Part shown: positions 63,031 to 64,000 of the stretch, piece after piece
How the letters are laid out: every line of letters begins with the position of its first letter
Numbering within the stretch: the first letter of the stretch is position 1
Assembly: GCF_023617245.1 (NCBI RefSeq)
Contig: NZ_CP067396.1
Coordinates: 6,142,197-6,206,196, forward strand
DNA from: Lysobacter enzymogenes
Lineage (GTDB): Bacteria; Pseudomonadota; Gammaproteobacteria; Xanthomonadales; Xanthomonadaceae
Direction: 5' to 3'
DNA: 64,000 nt
Made by a program: the position numbers and the translations under genes
Notes under the pieces: model-generated
Seen by the model: the letters and a program-made list of their open reading frames with translations, nothing else
Databases searched by the model: none
Told to the model about the DNA's origin: nothing

Positions 63031-63465
63031 TCAGCCGGGACCGGGGTCCGGCGTGGGGTGAGAAGGGGAAGCGGCCGGCATTGTGCCGGGGGCCGCAGTC
63101 TCGGGCAATGCGAGCGCGCTCCGGGCGCCGGCGCGCTTGAGCAGACTGTGGAACGCGGCGCGGAGTTCCTCGCCGGACAGCTTGGACGCGCCGGGACGCG
63201 CGACCAGCACATAGTCGCCCGGCGCCAGTTCGGCGCGCAGGTGGCGAAAGGCGTCGCGGAAAACACGCTTGATGCGGTTGCGGCCGACCGCGTTGGGATC
63301 GACCTTGCGCGAGACCGCCAGTCCCAGCCGCGCCGGGACGTCCGCATCGGCCTGGAAATGCAGCGCAAGCACGGGCAGCGCCACGCGCCGTCCATGCTTG
63401 AAGATGCGGTCGAAATCGGAACGCGCGCGTACCCGCGCGGTGCGCGGGAAGCGGGACGAATTCAT
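63031..63465 (-). CDS. rnpA: Ribonuclease P protein component
   Basis: A 144-residue basic protein that helps the RNase P RNA process tRNA 5' ends. The family signature is present: RARSDFDRIFKHGRR, LGLAVSRKVDPNAVGRNRIKRVFRDAFR (RNR motif) and GDYVLVARPGA. A Pro/Ala/Ser-rich tail of about 25 residues is longer than usual. Lies 77 bases after rpmH, the near-universal order. Confidence 0.95.
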   Translation of the reverse strand: MNSSRFPRTARVRARSDFDRIFKHGRRVALPVLALHFQADADVPARLGLAVSRKVDPNAVGRNRIKRVFRDAFRHLRAELAPGDYVLVARPGASKLSGEELRAAFHSLLKRAGARSALALPETAAPGTMPAASPSHPTPDPGPG

Positions 63466-63542
63466 TGCAGGCGGGCGGCCGCGCGGTGCGGGATCATCCG
63501 GGCCGGAGCCGGGAACGATCGCGACGCAGCGGCCGGCGACGC

Positions 63543-63683
63543 TTAGGCGGTCAGGCGCTTGCGGCCCTTGGCGCGACGACGGGCGAGGATCTTGCGGCCG
63601 TCGGCGGTCGCCATGCGGGCACGGAAACCGTGGTCGCGCTTGCGCTTGAGGTTGCTGGGCTGGTAGGTGCGCTTGGTGGCCAT
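63543..63683 (-). CDS. rpmH: 50S ribosomal protein L34
   Basis: A 46-residue basic ribosomal protein with the family sequence MATKRTYQPSNLKRKRDHGF and GRKILARRRAKGRKRL. Full normal length. First gene of the rpmH-rnpA-yidC-mnmE block, reading away from the expected dnaA. Confidence 0.98.
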   Translation of the reverse strand: MATKRTYQPSNLKRKRDHGFRARMATADGRKILARRRAKGRKRLTA

Positions 63684-63721
63684 GACAGGCTCGCAAAGGT
63701 AACGACGAAAGTGGACCGCCG

Positions 63722-63751
63722 ATTCTAGCGGCGCAACCAAGTCAGGGTCAA
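63722..63751 (-). promoter_or_regulatory. Sigma-70 type promoter of rpmH
   Basis: On the minus strand TTGACC (63751-63746) and TAGAAT (63727-63722) are separated by 18 bases, about 40 bases upstream of the rpmH ATG. Confidence 0.8.
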
Positions 63752-63838
63752 GCCTTTGTTCCGCTTGGCATTGCCGATCCGCGACGCGCGCCGCCAAAGC
63801 GGCAGGGGACAGCCTGTGCACGGGCTGTGCATGAACCT

Positions 63839-63847
63839 GTGGATTAG
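63839..63847 (-). promoter_or_regulatory. DnaA-box-like site upstream of rpmH
   Basis: tgtggatta, one mismatch from the perfect box, near two weaker tgtgca sequences (63816 and 63827). It fits the edge of the rpmH-dnaA region, which continues past the window. Nothing else is seen from 63848 to 64000. Confidence 0.5.
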
Positions 63848-64000
63848 TCCTGTTCCGAACCCGGTCGCGGTGGTAGTCTGACCGCCCCCCCGGCTTCCTG
63901 CGTCGCGATGTCCGCATCGTGCGTTGGGCCGCTTTCGTCCGTCGCCGGCCGATCCGCCGCCGCGGCCGACCGCATCACGCATAAAGAAGACACGCTACAG

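Overview
The window is high-GC DNA from a gammaproteobacterium. Gene order and protein character point to Xanthomonadaceae, most likely Lysobacter or a close relative (inference, no search run). The right end carries mnmE, yidC, rnpA and rpmH, all on the minus strand. This is the conserved block beside dnaA, so the window stops just short of dnaA and the usual replication origin.

Left part (1-16 kb): an aldo/keto reductase; a TonB-dependent siderophore receptor with a Fur-box-like site; two paralogous membrane proteins (4016 and 7911); three tandem secreted six-cysteine mini-proteins (5432-6245); two exported M20 amidohydrolases; queF; a LysM protein with a duplicated motif, followed by a Pro-rich lipoprotein; two SEC-C zinc-motif proteins; and a YkgJ-type protein convergent with two unknown genes.

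Middle left (15.8-26 kb): NADP isocitrate dehydrogenase (icd) and its kinase/phosphatase (aceK) lie 4.3 kb apart. Between them is a probable toxin/immunity pair: an amidase with an N-terminal XVIPCD-like secretion domain, and an overlapping lipoprotein gene. A DUF4344-type metallopeptidase, a LysR regulator with a divergent small gene, and an exported methyltransferase follow.

Middle (26-47 kb): long composite intergenic repeats of about 800 bp, two of them interrupted by near-identical IS30-family elements at exactly the same internal position with a GCT target duplication. Among them lie rluE, an exported CxxCH protein, a DMT exporter, a second aldo/keto reductase, a hybrid histidine kinase, hrpB, a TatD nuclease, a decayed TonB-receptor tail, small exported proteins and an ABC-2 exporter.

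Right part (46.7-64 kb): a ferredoxin-reductase-like flavoprotein; an exported alpha/beta-hydrolase followed by a NatAB-type exporter; a TonB-domain lipoprotein; an SPFH/zinc-ribbon pair; a striking cluster of eight DnaA-box-like sites, five on a strict 15-bp period, beside an AT-rich stretch; an MFS exporter with dkgB; nemA; a 171-bp tandem repeat; and the dnaA-proximal block. Two dispersed dyad repeat families (here called I and II) fill many intergenic gaps. I saw no tRNA, rRNA or CRISPR array.
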